Under the pieces are notes generated by a model. That model had not been told where the DNA came from, made no database searches, and saw only the letters and a list, made by a program, of their open reading frames with translations. From Catenulispora acidiphila DSM 44928 (GTDB lineage: Bacteria > Actinomycetota > Actinomycetes > Streptomycetales > Catenulisporaceae): a stretch of 64,000 nucleotides of DNA. Shown one piece after another: positions 35,131-46,343 of the stretch. Location of the stretch: the NCBI RefSeq assembly GCF_000024025.1, contig NC_013131.1, positions 1,054,001 to 1,118,000 on the forward strand, in the 5' to 3' direction. The translations under genes and the position numbers were made by a program. Within the stretch, counting starts at the first letter, position 1. Each line of letters starts with the position of its first letter.

Positions 35131-35673
35131 ATGTCTCGTATTGGACGGCTGCCGATCCCGGTTCCCACCGGCGTCGACGTCACCATCAACGGCCAGGACG
35201 TGACCGTCAAGGGTCCAAAGGGCACCTTGTCGCACACGGTCGTCAACCCGATCACGATCGAGAAGGGCGAGGACGGCAACCTGGTCGTCTCGCGCCCGAA
35301 CGACGAGCGGATCGCCAAGGAGCGCCACGGTCTGTCGCGCACCCTGGTCAACAACATGATCATCGGCGTGACCCAGGGCTACACCAAGAGCCTGGAGATC
35401 TCCGGTGTCGGTTACCGCGTGACCGCCAAGGGCTCGGACCTGGAGTTCGCCCTCGGCTACAGCCACCCGGTTCCGGTTCCGGCGCCCGCCGGCATCACCT
35501 TCGCCGTGGAGAGCCCCACCCGGTTCTCCGTGTCCGGGATCGACAAGCAGCTGGTGGGCGAGACCTGCGCCTACATCAAGAAGCTGCGCAAGATCGACCC
35601 GTACAAGGGCAAGGGCATCAAGTTCACCGGCGAGGTCATCCGCCGGAAGGCCGGAAAGGCTGGGAAGAAGTAA
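35131..35673 (+). CDS. rplF: 50S ribosomal protein L6
   Basis: 180 aa, standard. Two duplicated domains near the factor-binding site. Begins [17 protein letters not shown]; the second domain has [31 protein letters not shown] and the C-terminal [12 protein letters not shown]. Good GGAAGGAGGA upstream. The stop overlaps the rplR start (TAATG). Confidence 0.97.
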   Translation: MSRIGRLPIPVPTGVDVTINGQDVTVKGPKGTLSHTVVNPITIEKGEDGNLVVSRPNDERIAKERHGLSRTLVNNMIIGVTQGYTKSLEISGVGYRVTAKGSDLEFALGYSHPVPVPAPAGITFAVESPTRFSVSGIDKQLVGETCAYIKKLRKIDPYKGKGIKFTGEVIRRKAGKAGKK

Positions 35674-36056
35674 TGGCTTTCGCAGTCAAGATCGGCAAGG
35701 GTTCGGCGAAGAAGCGCAACGCTGTCAAGCGTCGCCATCTGCGCGTCCGCAAGAAGGTCTCCGGTACCGCGCTCCGTCCGCGCCTGGTGGTCACCCGCTC
35801 CGCGCGCCACATGGTCGCGCAGGTCGTGGACGACGTCACCCGCGTGACGCTGGCTTCGGCCTCCACCATGGAGTCCGGCCTGCGCACCGGCGACGGCGAC
35901 AAGACCGCCAAGGCCAAGGAAGTCGGCAAGCTCGTCGCCGAGCGGGCCAAGGCCAAGGGTGTCGGCACGGTCGTCTTCGACCGCGGCGGCAACAAGTACC
36001 ACGGCCGGGTGGCCGCGGTGGCCGACGGCGCCCGGGAAGCAGGGCTGGAACTGTGA
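35673..36056 (+). CDS. rplR: 50S ribosomal protein L18
   Basis: 127 aa. Carries 5S rRNA with L5. Core: [36 protein letters not shown] (about 17-52), and [27 protein letters not shown] at the end. ATG overlaps rplF. rpsE follows after 31 bp. Confidence 0.97.
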   Translation: MAFAVKIGKGSAKKRNAVKRRHLRVRKKVSGTALRPRLVVTRSARHMVAQVVDDVTRVTLASASTMESGLRTGDGDKTAKAKEVGKLVAERAKAKGVGTVVFDRGGNKYHGRVAAVADGAREAGLEL

Positions 36057-36087
36057 GCACGCAGAGCACTAACGGAAGGAGCCTCTG

Positions 36088-36726
36088 ATGGCTGGTCCGC
36101 AGCGCCGCGGAGGCGGCTTCGGTGGGCAGAACAACCAGGGTGGCGGCGGCGAGGGCGGCAACAACCGCCGCGAGCGCCGTGACCGTCGCGGGGACCAGGC
36201 ACCGGTGGAGAAGTCGGCGCACATCGAGCGCGTCGTCACGATCAACCGCGTGGCCAAGGTCGTGCGCGGTGGCCGCCGCTTCAGCTTCACCGCCCTGGTG
36301 ATCGTCGGCGACGGCGATGGCACCGTGGGCGTCGGCTACGGCAAGGCGAAGGAAGTCCGCGACGCGATCGCCAAGGGCGTCGAGGAGGCCAAGAAGAACT
36401 TCTTCAAGGTCCCCCGCATCCAGGGCACGATCCCGCACCCGATTCAGGGCGAGCGCGCCGCGGGCGTCGTTCTCCTGAAGCCGGCCGCCCCCGGTACCGG
36501 CGTCATCGCCGGCGGTCCGGTGCGCGCCGTGCTGGAGTGCGCGGGCATCCACGACGTGCTGAGCAAGTCGCTCGGCTCGGACAACCCGATCAACATCGTC
36601 CACGCGACCGTGGCGGCGCTGAAGGGCCTCGTGCGCCCCGAGGAAGTCGCCGCTCGCCGCGGGCTCCCGCTGGAGGACGTGGCCCCGGCCGCCCTCCTGC
36701 GCGCCCGCGCCGGTGTGGGGAGCTGA
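36088..36726 (+). CDS. rpsE: 30S ribosomal protein S5
   Basis: 212 aa. Helps decoding fidelity and mRNA unwinding. Residues 1-42 are a Gly/Arg/Asn-rich extension common in actinomycetes. Conserved double-stranded RNA-binding-like domain: [33 protein letters not shown] (about 49-81), then [22 protein letters not shown] follows GGAAGGAG. rpmD begins five bases after its stop. Confidence 0.97.
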   Translation: MAGPQRRGGGFGGQNNQGGGGEGGNNRRERRDRRGDQAPVEKSAHIERVVTINRVAKVVRGGRRFSFTALVIVGDGDGTVGVGYGKAKEVRDAIAKGVEEAKKNFFKVPRIQGTIPHPIQGERAAGVVLLKPAAPGTGVIAGGPVRAVLECAGIHDVLSKSLGSDNPINIVHATVAALKGLVRPEEVAARRGLPLEDVAPAALLRARAGVGS

Positions 36727-36731
36727 GAGAC

Positions 36732-36914
36732 ATGGCCCGTTTGAAGATCACGCAGACCCGCTCCAAGATCGGGACCAAGCAGAACCACCGGGACACCCTC
36801 CGGTCGCTCGGTCTGAAGCGGATCAACGACACCGTGGTGAAGGAGGACCTCCCGCAGTTCCGCGGCATGGTCCACACCGTTCGCCACCTGGTCAAGGTCG
36901 AGGAGGTCGACTGA
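36732..36914 (+). CDS. rpmD: 50S ribosomal protein L30
   Basis: 60 aa from ATG at 36732. Single-domain protein with the pattern [30 protein letters not shown] and [15 protein letters not shown] at the end. Overlapping frames of neighbouring genes make an upstream start look open, but only this one gives the conserved N-terminus. rplO starts one base after the stop. Confidence 0.96.
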   Translation: MARLKITQTRSKIGTKQNHRDTLRSLGLKRINDTVVKEDLPQFRGMVHTVRHLVKVEEVD

Positions 36915-36915
36915 C

Positions 36916-37356
36916 ATGACCCTGAAGGTCCACCACCTCCGCCCGGCCCCCGGTGCCAAGACCGCCAAGACCCGCGTGGGTCGCGGCGAGGGCTCCAAGG
37001 GCAAGACGGCCGGCCGCGGTACCAAGGGCACCAAGGCCCGCTACCAGGTCTCGGCCCGCTTCGAGGGCGGCCAGATGCCGCTGCACATGCGCCTGCCCAA
37101 GGCGCGCGGCTTCAAGAACCCGTTCAAGGTGACGTTCCAGGTCGTGAACCTGGACAAGCTCTCGGCCCTGTTCCCGGCCGGCGGCGAGGTCACCGTCGAG
37201 GACCTCATCGCCAAGGGCGCGGTCCGCGACAACGAACTGGTCAAGGTGCTCGGCACCGGCGAAGTGTCGGTCGCCCTGCAGGTGAAGGCGCACGCCTTCT
37301 CCGCCTCCGCGAAGGAGAAGCTGGCCGCGGCCGGCGGCTCCGCCGAGGAGATCTGA
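36916..37356 (+). CDS. rplO: 50S ribosomal protein L15
   Basis: 146 aa. Late-assembly 50S protein. Begins [38 protein letters not shown], the expected basic extended tail, with [20 protein letters not shown] in the middle. Last gene of this transcription block; a U-tailed terminator 25 bp beyond the stop separates it from secY, whereas many bacteria keep secY in the same operon. Confidence 0.97.
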   Translation: MTLKVHHLRPAPGAKTAKTRVGRGEGSKGKTAGRGTKGTKARYQVSARFEGGQMPLHMRLPKARGFKNPFKVTFQVVNLDKLSALFPAGGEVTVEDLIAKGAVRDNELVKVLGTGEVSVALQVKAHAFSASAKEKLAAAGGSAEEI

Positions 37357-37381
37357 GCCGACAGGCCCAGAGCTGGATGTG

Positions 37382-37423
37382 GGCGCTGCCCCGAGTCGAA
37401 ACGGCTCGGGGCAGCGCCTTTTT
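37382..37423 (+). terminator. Factor-independent terminator after rplO
   Basis: Perfect 14-bp stem (GGCGCTGCCCCGAG with CTCGGGGCAGCGCC) around a nine-base loop, followed by TTTTT. One of only a few U-tailed terminators in the window. Confidence 0.9.
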
Positions 37424-38200
37424 CGGCGCTGTATATAGGTGACCGGTGCGAGCGGGCCGGTACAGGCCGCAGGTCTTTTGCGCGGAACCGGTTCGCGCGC
37501 GGGAATCAGCCCGCGAGCCCGAGCAGCTGGGCTCAAGGTGCTGTCGCTCGCGCACTCCGATTGCCTGGCCCGATTTGAGGAACCGGCTGATACTTGTCGG
37601 CTGCTCTATCTGCTGCTCTATCGGCTGCTTGTCGGGTGCTTGGCGGCTGCTTGTCTGCCATGGGCGAACACTCGGTGCGAGCCGTCGCCCCTCACCGCCT
37701 GGATCCTGCTGGATCCTGCCCCTGGCAACCGATCGCGCCCTTCCTTGGCAAGCCGTCCCGCAGTCCGCGGTCGTACCAATGGCGTGCCGGGCGCGCCTCG
37801 CACTCCCGCCTCATCGGCCGCCCTCTCGCAAGTGGGCGCTTGTCAGCGCTGCGGTGGCGACCTGCGCGTCGATCACGCCTCCCCCGGCAGTGGCAAGGCG
37901 TCGTCCTCTCAGCCGCATGTGTGCGCCGTCGGCGGCGCGAAAGTACAGATCAAAGCGCCTGACGGCGTCCGCGTGCGGCCGCCCCCACCCCGACCCCCAG
38001 TAACGCGCCGGGCACCCTGCGCCGAACCCCCCTACCCGACGCTCGCCTTCTTCTCCCTGCTATGCGTAAGATGGCGCAGGTCGGCCATCACCCCGACCCG
38101 ACCCCGTGTGCCCTCGGAGCCCCGCGTACGTGCGTGGAGCCCGTGGTGCGCGGTCATCAGGACCCTTTGACAATCTGTCGCGTCAAGGCGCAGGAGGACC
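37424..38200 (+). other. Gene-free region between rplO and secY
   Basis: About 780 bp with no credible gene; several open frames exist but are Pro/Arg-rich by-products of base composition. At 37598-37657 a degenerate tandem series of 11-12 bp units (GGCTGCTCTATC, GGCTGCTTGTC and variants) occurs. TAAGAT at 38067-38072 could be a -10 with no clear -35, and TTGACA at 38167 is too near secY to serve as a -35 with a proper -10. The secY promoter is therefore not located with confidence. Confidence 0.5.
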
Positions 38201-39547
<1,347 letters not shown>

Positions 39548-39638
39548 CGGCGGTGATGACAACGGCGTCGACGCGCCTCACCCACAGCGGGCGGCACCCC
39601 GTCGCCCGTCCCACTGACGCCGAAGGGTTCCTCATCTA

Positions 39639-40316
39639 GTGCGTATCGTTCTCGTCGGACCGCCGGGTGCGGGCAAGGGCACGCAGGCCTCGTTCATCGC
39701 CTCGCACCTGGGGGTCCCGAAGATCAGCACCGGGGACATCTTCCGGGCGAACATCTCCCAGGGCACCCCGCTGGGCGTGAAGGCCAAGGAGTACCTGGAC
39801 GCCGGCCAATTGGTCCCGGACGAGCTCACCATAGACATCGTCCGCGACCGGCTCTCGCAGCCGGACGCGGTCGCCGGGTTCCTGCTCGACGGCTTCCCGC
39901 GGAACGTCGCGCAGGCCGAGGAGCTCGACGAGATCCTCGCCGACAACGGTGTCACGCCCTCCTCCGGCAAGGCCTACCTGGACGTCGTGCTCGACCTGGA
40001 GGTCGACAACGACGAGGTGATCAAGCGGATCTCCGGGCGCCGGCTGTGCCGCAACGACTCCGGGCACATCTTCCACGTCGACTACAGCCCCTCGCGGGAC
40101 GGCGCGGTGTGCGACATCTGCGGCGGCGAGCTCTACCAGCGCTCGGACGACGCCGAGGGCGTGGTGCGCACCCGCCTCGAGGTCTACGCCGCCGAGACCG
40201 CCCCGATCATCGACTACTACCGCGAGCAGGGCGTGCTGACCACGATCGACGCCACCGGCGAGGTCGACGTCATCACCGGCCGTGCGTTCGCCGCGGTCGA
40301 CGCCGCCCGCGGCTGA
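39639..40316 (+). CDS. adk: Adenylate kinase
   Basis: 225 aa, long-lid form. Converts AMP plus ATP to two ADP. P-loop GPPGAGKGT (7-15), AMP-site LDGFPRN near 86-92, and lid domain from about 126, [16 protein letters not shown] then [15 protein letters not shown]. The lid keeps three cysteines, not four, so zinc binding may be absent or altered, as in many actinomycete enzymes. GTG start; the purine-rich GAAGGG is 12 bases away, an unusually long spacing. Confidence 0.95.
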   Translation: MRIVLVGPPGAGKGTQASFIASHLGVPKISTGDIFRANISQGTPLGVKAKEYLDAGQLVPDELTIDIVRDRLSQPDAVAGFLLDGFPRNVAQAEELDEILADNGVTPSSGKAYLDVVLDLEVDNDEVIKRISGRRLCRNDSGHIFHVDYSPSRDGAVCDICGGELYQRSDDAEGVVRTRLEVYAAETAPIIDYYREQGVLTTIDATGEVDVITGRAFAAVDAARG

Positions 40317-40362
40317 GCTCCACCGGCCGTACCCTCCCGCAGTCCCTAAGGAACTCCCACAC

Positions 40363-41190
40363 ATGCACGCGCACGGCGACGACGACGGCATCATCGAGCT
40401 GAAGACCCCGGAGCAGTTCGAGGCCATGAAGCAGGCCGGCAAGGTCGTCTCCCGCACGCTGGCGCTGCTGCGCTCGGCGGTCCGGCCGGGCATCACCACC
40501 GGTGAGCTGGACTGGATCGCCGAGGAATCCATTCGCTCTCAGGGCGCCGCGCCGTCCTTCCTCGGCTACGGCGACTTCCCCGGGTCGATCTGCGCCTCGG
40601 TCAACGAGGAGATCGTGCACGGCATCCCCGGCTCGCGCGTGCTGCGCGAGGGGGACCTGATCTCCCTGGACTGCGGCGCGATCATCCCGGACGAGGCCGC
40701 ACGGGCCGCCGACGGCCGCTGGAACACCAAGGGCTGGCACGCCGACGCCGCGATCACCGTCGCCGTCGGCGAGGTCGCCCCGGAGCTCGCCGAGCTGTCC
40801 CGGGTCACCGAGCAGGCGATGTGGGCCGGCATCAACGCGGTCAAGGAAGGCGTCGCGCTCAACGACGTCTCCACCGCGATCGACTCCTCCACCCGCTCGC
40901 AGCCGCGCCGCTACGGCATCGTCCGCGACTACGGCGGGCACGGCATCGGCTCGTCCATGCACATGGCGCCGATGGTGTTCAACTACCCGGTCCGCGGCGA
41001 GAACACCGTGCTCGCCACCGGCATGGCCATCGCCATCGAACCGATGCTGACCCTGGGCAAGAACAAGACCCGGGTCCTCGCCGACGACTGGACGGTCGTG
41101 GCGAAGGATGGTTCCTACGCCGCACACTGGGAGCACACCGTCGCCCTGACGCCGGACGGCGTCGTGGTGACCACTGCTCCGGAAGAGTGA
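40363..41190 (+). CDS. map: Methionine aminopeptidase, type I
   Basis: 275 aa from the ATG at 40363, behind AAGGAA. Removes the initiator methionine. The five metal ligands are visible: Asp in SLDCGAI and HADAAITV, His in GHGIGSSMH, Glu in IAIEPMLT and in WEHTVALT. The N-terminus has a short His/Asp-rich extension (MHAHGDDDG). Downstream neighbour in most actinomycetes is infA; here a 6-kb block intervenes. Confidence 0.95.
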   Translation: MHAHGDDDGIIELKTPEQFEAMKQAGKVVSRTLALLRSAVRPGITTGELDWIAEESIRSQGAAPSFLGYGDFPGSICASVNEEIVHGIPGSRVLREGDLISLDCGAIIPDEAARAADGRWNTKGWHADAAITVAVGEVAPELAELSRVTEQAMWAGINAVKEGVALNDVSTAIDSSTRSQPRRYGIVRDYGGHGIGSSMHMAPMVFNYPVRGENTVLATGMAIAIEPMLTLGKNKTRVLADDWTVVAKDGSYAAHWEHTVALTPDGVVVTTAPEE

Positions 41191-41266
41191 CGACCGTGAC
41201 CGACAAGGGTGACCGCACCGCGGCGTCCCGGCGGCTGACGCCCTGACTCCCGGCGGACGATGACCC

Positions 41267-42052
41267 ATGGCTCGTGACCGACGGGCGGCCCTCGCGGCCG
41301 CCGTGCTCCTGGCGCTCGGCGCCGCGGCCGGCTGCGGAGCCTCGAAGGGCTCGGCGAAACCGGCCGCCGCCGCGCCGCAGCAGCCCGTGGCGCCGGCCGC
41401 GCCCGCCGCACCGACCGCCGCCGAGCTGCAGGCCCGCCTGCTGACCCCGGCGGACATGCCGGCCGGCTTCGTCGCCGACGAGGACACCGAGGACGCGAAC
41501 GGCGAGATGTCCTCGACCGAGCCGGACTGCCGCTCGATGACCGACCTGATGAACAGCCAGGGCCACCCGGCCGGCGCGCTGTCCGCCGCCGACGCCTCGT
41601 TCACCCGCTCGCAGTTCGGCCCGAACATCGCCACCGGCCTGGCCGGCTTCGCCACCCCGGAGGCCGCGCAGAAGCTGCTGGTCTCGGTGACCCAGGCGAT
41701 GCACAGCTGCACCCGGCTCACCGAGACGGACAAGGACGGCAGCAGCTACGACTTCCTGGTCACCCAGCTGTCCTTCCCGCACACCGGCGACGCCAGCGCC
41801 GCGATCCGCGTCGTCGCAGAGGTCGACGATCTCCCGGCGCAGGTGGACCTGGTGCTGGTCCGGGTCGGCAACACCCTGCTGTACGTGGCGGACACCGACT
41901 TCGGCAACACCGACGCGGATCTGACGAAGCAAGTGGTGACCCGGGCGGTGGCGAAGGTGGAGAATCCGGCGGCGGCGCCGCGGTCTGTGCCGGCACCGGC
42001 ACCAGCACCGGCACCGGCACCGGCGTCGGAAACTCAGGCCTCCACCACCTGA
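41267..42052 (+). CDS. Predicted lipoprotein of unknown function
   Basis: 261 aa. Signal peptide of lipoprotein type: charged start, hydrophobic core and lipobox AAGC with the lipidated Cys at 23, followed by a Lys/Ala/Pro linker. The mature domain (about 52-225) is moderately acidic with two cysteines (EPDCRSM and MHSCTRL) that could form a disulphide. It ends with a run of Pro-Ala repeats encoded by tandem GCACCG units. Faces an MMPL exporter gene. Role not recognised; possibly a cell-surface sensor domain. Confidence 0.75.
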   Translation: MARDRRAALAAAVLLALGAAAGCGASKGSAKPAAAAPQQPVAPAAPAAPTAAELQARLLTPADMPAGFVADEDTEDANGEMSSTEPDCRSMTDLMNSQGHPAGALSAADASFTRSQFGPNIATGLAGFATPEAAQKLLVSVTQAMHSCTRLTETDKDGSSYDFLVTQLSFPHTGDASAAIRVVAEVDDLPAQVDLVLVRVGNTLLYVADTDFGNTDADLTKQVVTRAVAKVENPAAAPRSVPAPAPAPAPAPASETQASTT

Positions 42053-42149
42053 GCCGGGCACGAACGCCCACAGGGCCCTGACAGCCCGTTGGACATCCGT
42101 ACCCGGCGGTATACTCCAGATCAAGCGCGTTCCGCGCAGAGCGGCCCGC

Positions 42150-44279
42150 TCAGACCCGCTCCAGCAGCTCCTCCGCGACCGGCTCGGGCGCCTCGGCGAC
42201 CCCGAACCGCTCGTGCACCCCGCGCAGCGCCCGCGGCGCCCACCACGCGCGCTCGCCGAGCAGCGCCAGCACCGCGGGCACCAGCAGCATGCGGACCAGC
42301 GTGGCGTCGACGAGCACCGCGAACGTCAGCCCGAAGCCGAACTCCAGGATCGGCGCCGCGCCGCCGGTCATGAAGCAGGCGAAGACGATCACCAGCAGCG
42401 CCGCCGCGCACGTCACCACCCGGCCGGTGTGCCGCACGCCGGTGACCACCGCCTCACGCGCGGGCTCGCCGGCCAGCCGGGCCTCGCGGATCCGGCCGAG
42501 GATGAAGATCTCGTAGTCCATCGACAGGCCGAACGCGACCGCGATCAGCAGCGGCGGGACCGTCACGTCCAGCGCGCCCAGGCCGCCCTTCAGCCCGGCG
42601 CCGAAGAGCCCGGCGAAGTGCCCCTGCTGGAAGACCCACACCATCGCGCCCAGCGAGGCGCCGATGCTCAGCAGGTTGGTCAGCACCGCCTTGAGCGGGA
42701 TCAGCACCGAACCGGTGAACAGGAACAGCAGCACGAACACCGACACCAGCACCACGCCGGTGGCGTACGGGAGCCGGTCGACCAGCATCTGCCGGAAGTC
42801 CACGAGGTGCGCGCTGTCCCCGGTCACGTACGCACCCTGATGCTCCCCCCGGATGGTCTGCACCAGCCCGGTCGCCACCTTGCCGTTCACCGTCCCGGCA
42901 GGCGTCAGCTGGAGCACCGCGCTGCCGTCCGGGTACGTCTTCTGCGCCGAATCCACGACGCCCGGCAGCGATCGCAGGTGCGTCAGGTAGGCGGGCTTCG
43001 TGGCACCGCCTTCGACCAACACATATAGCGGATTGGCCGCGCTCTGCCCGGGGAAGTGCGCCACGCTCAGGTCGTACACCTGCCGCGCCTCCGAACTGGC
43101 TGGCAGCTCACGCGCGTCGCCGGGGCTCAGCGTCAGCGACAGCACCGGGGCGGCAACGGTGACCAACCCTGCGGCGATCACCACCAGCACCGGCAGCGGA
43201 CGCCGCGCCACGCCCGCCGCGAACTGCCCGAACCAGCGTCCCTCCGAGCGCTTCGGGCTCGCGGGCTTGATCCGGTGTCCGAACTTCGCCAGCAGCGCGG
43301 GCAGCAGCGTCACCGCCGCGAGCATGTCGACCGCCACCACGACGGTCGCCGCCAAGCCCATGCTGCGCAGGAACGGCGCCGGGTACACGACCAGCCCGAC
43401 CAGGCTGACCGCGACGGTGAGTCCGGAGAAGAAGACCGTGCGACCGGCGGCCGAGACTGTTTGGCGCACACAGTCGGCGATGTCCGGCGTGCCGACTCGC
43501 TCCTGCTTGAACCGGGTCACCATCAGCAGCGCGTAGTCCACGCCGAGTCCTAGGCCCAGCATCGTCGTGATCTGCACCGAGTACACCGACAGGTCGGTGG
43601 TGAAGCTGAAGCCGTACAACACCAGCAGCGTGGACGCGACGCCGCAGACCGCCAACACCAGCGGCAGCGACGCCGCGAGCAGCCCGCCGAACACCACGAC
43701 CAGCAACAGCAGCACGATCGGCAGCGAGATCAGCTCGGCCTTGCTGGCGTCGGACTGCGCGGTGTTGTTGAGCGCGTCGCTGATCAGCGGACCGCCGCCG
43801 ACACGGACCTGGAAGTCCGGCGACGCGATGGCGCGCAGGCGTGCCTCGGCGGCCTTGGCGGCGACGTTCTCATCGTGCGAGGAGATCCCGCTGACGAAGG
43901 TCACCGGGATCGCGACCACCTGGCCGTCGCCGGTGGTGGCGGGGTTCTCCACGGAGTCGGTCGCCTGCGCGACGCCCGGGATCCGGCGCAGATCGGCCAC
44001 GGCGGCGGCGACCCGGCCCTGCAACGCGGCGTTCGGGGCGATGACCTTGCCCGGGGTCGTGGAGGTCACCAGGCCGTCGATGGTGTCCGAGCCGGGGTCC
44101 AGCTTGTCCAGCCGGTCGGCGGTCACCTGGGACTCGCTGCCCGGCACGTGCGCCCCGAGCCCGCCGAGCTTGCCGAACACGGACCCGCCCAGGCCCAGAC
44201 CGACCATCAGGACCACGACCCACACGGCGACCACGGTCTTGGGCCGGGCGATGGCGAGTTCTGCAGCGCGTCTCAACAT
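42150..44279 (-). CDS. MMPL/RND-family transporter
   Basis: 709 aa. Exporter of the MMPL type with two similar halves: one N-terminal transmembrane helix (VVAVWVVVLMVGLGLGG), an extracytoplasmic loop to about residue 180, a five-helix bundle (about 180-370), a second loop, and a final bundle (about 525-690). The segment GLGLGVDYALLMVTRF (about 242-257) and the matching FGLSMDYEIFILGRIREA in the second half are the conserved proton-relay segments of the family. Third gene of an operon after a kinase and response regulator (gaps 68 and 78 bp), so the exporter is probably induced by that system. Substrate unknown. Confidence 0.88.
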   Translation of the reverse strand: MLRRAAELAIARPKTVVAVWVVVLMVGLGLGGSVFGKLGGLGAHVPGSESQVTADRLDKLDPGSDTIDGLVTSTTPGKVIAPNAALQGRVAAAVADLRRIPGVAQATDSVENPATTGDGQVVAIPVTFVSGISSHDENVAAKAAEARLRAIASPDFQVRVGGGPLISDALNNTAQSDASKAELISLPIVLLLLVVVFGGLLAASLPLVLAVCGVASTLLVLYGFSFTTDLSVYSVQITTMLGLGLGVDYALLMVTRFKQERVGTPDIADCVRQTVSAAGRTVFFSGLTVAVSLVGLVVYPAPFLRSMGLAATVVVAVDMLAAVTLLPALLAKFGHRIKPASPKRSEGRWFGQFAAGVARRPLPVLVVIAAGLVTVAAPVLSLTLSPGDARELPASSEARQVYDLSVAHFPGQSAANPLYVLVEGGATKPAYLTHLRSLPGVVDSAQKTYPDGSAVLQLTPAGTVNGKVATGLVQTIRGEHQGAYVTGDSAHLVDFRQMLVDRLPYATGVVLVSVFVLLFLFTGSVLIPLKAVLTNLLSIGASLGAMVWVFQQGHFAGLFGAGLKGGLGALDVTVPPLLIAVAFGLSMDYEIFILGRIREARLAGEPAREAVVTGVRHTGRVVTCAAALLVIVFACFMTGGAAPILEFGFGLTFAVLVDATLVRMLLVPAVLALLGERAWWAPRALRGVHERFGVAEAPEPVAEELLERV

Positions 44280-44357
44280 GCCCCCACTGTCCGGCCACGG
44301 ACAGGGCCCTGTGATCCCGCGCGGGAGGGGACCGCCGGGGTAGGTAGATCGAGTGAG

Positions 44358-45035
44358 TCATCCCTCCGGAGAGGGAGTCACCAGCCCGCTGTCGTAGGCG
44401 AAGATCACCGCGTGGACGCGGTCGCGCAGTCCCAGTTTCATCAGGATGTTGCTGACGTGGGTCTTCACCGTGTGCTCGCTGACGAACAGGCGCGCGGCGA
44501 TCTCGGCGTTCGAGGCGCCGCGGGCCATCAGCAGCAGGGTCTCGCGCTCGCGCGGGGTGAGGGCGTCGAGCCGGGCCGAGGGCGCGGCGCCCGGGTCTCC
44601 GGCGCGGGCCGGGCGGCGGGAGGTGACGTCGGCGATCAGCCGGCGGGTGACCGACGGCGCCAGCAGCGAGTCCCCGGCGGCGACCACGCGGACCGCGTGC
44701 ACCAGGTCGTCGCGGCGCACGTCCTTGAGCAGGAAGCCGGAGGCGCCGGCGTAGAGCGCGTCGTACACGTACTCGTCGACGTCGAAGGTGGTGAGCATGA
44801 GGATGCGGCTGCCGCCCTCGGCGGTGATCTGCCGCGCGGCCTCGATGCCGTCCATCACCGGCATCCGCACGTCCAGGAGCACGACGTCAGGACTCAGCGA
44901 ACGGGTCAGCGCCACGGCCGCCGCGCCGTCGCCGGCTTCGCCGACCACCTCGATGTCCGGCTGCGCGTCCAGGATCATCGCGAACCCGCTGCGGACCAGT
45001 TCCTGATCGTCGGCCACCACCACCCGAATCGCCAC
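44358..45035 (-). CDS. Response regulator, NarL/LuxR type
   Basis: 225 aa. Receiver domain with acidic pair VVVADDQ (about 5-11) and phospho-acceptor D55 in VLLDVRMPVMDG; a LuxR-type helix-turn-helix spans about 160-217 (LTPRERETLLLMARGASNAEIAARLFVSEHTVKTHVSN). Cognate kinase is encoded 68 bp upstream and the MMPL exporter 78 bp downstream on the same strand. Likely activates the exporter or the divergent DUF1707 gene. Confidence 0.93.
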   Translation of the reverse strand: MAIRVVVADDQELVRSGFAMILDAQPDIEVVGEAGDGAAAVALTRSLSPDVVLLDVRMPVMDGIEAARQITAEGGSRILMLTTFDVDEYVYDALYAGASGFLLKDVRRDDLVHAVRVVAAGDSLLAPSVTRRLIADVTSRRPARAGDPGAAPSARLDALTPRERETLLLMARGASNAEIAARLFVSEHTVKTHVSNILMKLGLRDRVHAVIFAYDSGLVTPSPEG

Positions 45036-45103
45036 GTCCGCTTTCTATCAGGCGCGGATGAAGATCGCTGCCCGCGGCAGACGAACGCCTTCCGCTGCGG
45101 CGG

Positions 45104-46240
45104 CTACTGCCCGGAGGGGATGACCGCGGTCAGCGCGAACCCGCCGGTGTCCGGCGGAGAGGTCCAGCTCAGCGCGCCGCCCACCGGCGCCAGCCGCTCC
45201 CGCAGACCGGTCAGGCCGTGCCCGCCGCCACCGTCCGCCGAGCCGTCGCCGGCGCCCCGGCCGTTGTCCGCCACCGTGATCTCCAGCGCGCTCGGCGCCC
45301 AGCTCAGGCGGACCTCGGCGCGCGAGGCTTGAGCGTGTTTCAGGGTATTGGTGAGGGCTTCCTGCACCACCCGGTAGGCGGCGGTCTCGGCGCCGGGCGA
45401 CAGCGGCGAGGCGCTGCCGGTGTGCTCGATGCGGACCTGGAGCCCGGCCTTGCGGACCTGGTGCACCAGGTCGTCGAGGTCGGCCAGGGTGGGCAGCGGG
45501 TCGCGGCCGCCGCCCTCGTCCTGGTGGAGCGTGCCGAGCAGGCCGCGCAGCTGGGCCATCGCGTCGCGGCCGGCCGCCGAGATGGCCTCGAACGCCGCCT
45601 CGGCGCGCTCCGGCTTGTCCCGCACCAGCAGCGGACCGGCTTCGGCCTGCACGACCATCAGCGCCACGGCGTGGCCGACCACGTCGTGCATGTCGCGGGC
45701 GATCCGGACCCGTTCGGCCTGCAGCGCGCGGTCGGCCCGCACCGACAGCGAGTCGTGCTCGGACTGCATCAGGACACCGAGGAACAGCGCGGTCAGGCTG
45801 AGGGTGAAGGTGACCAGGAAGTCTTCTGGATTGCCCCATTGCTGGTGCAGCGCCTCGGCGACGACGTTGCCGGCCATGAACAGGCCGACCAGGACACCCC
45901 GGGTCCGGCCGCGCAGGACCGAGCCGATCGTGTACTGCGTGACCAGGACCGCGTACGGAAAGGGTTGCGCCGGGTGCACGGTGGCGGTGACGATCAGCGT
46001 GAGCGCCCCGGTGGCCAGCGCGGAGGGGACCGGCACGGACTCCCGCCACAGCAGCGGCACGATCGTCGCCGTCTCCAGCAGATACCGCCACGGTCCCCAG
46101 GGCACGATGCCGGGTATCAGATACGTTCCGCTGTTCAGAAGCAGCACGATGGCGGCCACCAGGACGTCGTCGCGCCGCGGCCGCCGGAGCCGGAGGGTCT
46201 CGATCAGTCGGGTGTCCGTGCTCTGCACGTGATAGATCAT
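45104..46240 (-). CDS. Sensor histidine kinase, HisKA_3 type
   Basis: 378 aa from ATG at 46240. Several transmembrane helices in residues 25-155, then a dimerisation/phosphoacceptor domain with ERVRIARDMHDVVGH (H185 followed by Asp) and a GHKL ATPase domain with VVQEALTNTLKHAQ and GHGLTGLRERL. No large extracellular sensor domain is visible, so it probably senses a membrane-associated signal, as LiaS/VraS-type kinases do. First gene of a kinase-regulator-MMPL operon. The frame is open farther upstream but runs into the divergent gene. Confidence 0.9.
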   Translation of the reverse strand: MIYHVQSTDTRLIETLRLRRPRRDDVLVAAIVLLLNSGTYLIPGIVPWGPWRYLLETATIVPLLWRESVPVPSALATGALTLIVTATVHPAQPFPYAVLVTQYTIGSVLRGRTRGVLVGLFMAGNVVAEALHQQWGNPEDFLVTFTLSLTALFLGVLMQSEHDSLSVRADRALQAERVRIARDMHDVVGHAVALMVVQAEAGPLLVRDKPERAEAAFEAISAAGRDAMAQLRGLLGTLHQDEGGGRDPLPTLADLDDLVHQVRKAGLQVRIEHTGSASPLSPGAETAAYRVVQEALTNTLKHAQASRAEVRLSWAPSALEITVADNGRGAGDGSADGGGGHGLTGLRERLAPVGGALSWTSPPDTGGFALTAVIPSGQ

Positions 46241-46343
46241 GCTCCACCGGGAGTAGTCGTACCTCCCTCTGAGGGGGGATCCTGATGCGGCGATCCTGAG
46301 GTACAGTCGAGATATGTCGCGAGTCAGTTGGGGAGTCACGGAG

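Noticed and set aside
37439-38170. 243-codon frame in the rplO-secY gap
   Set aside because: Pro/Arg/Ser/Cys-rich with no conserved pattern or ribosome-binding site; competing frames overlap it.
38167-38172. TTGACA as a secY promoter -35
   Set aside because: A matching -10 would fall within the ribosome-binding site and start of secY, and none is present.
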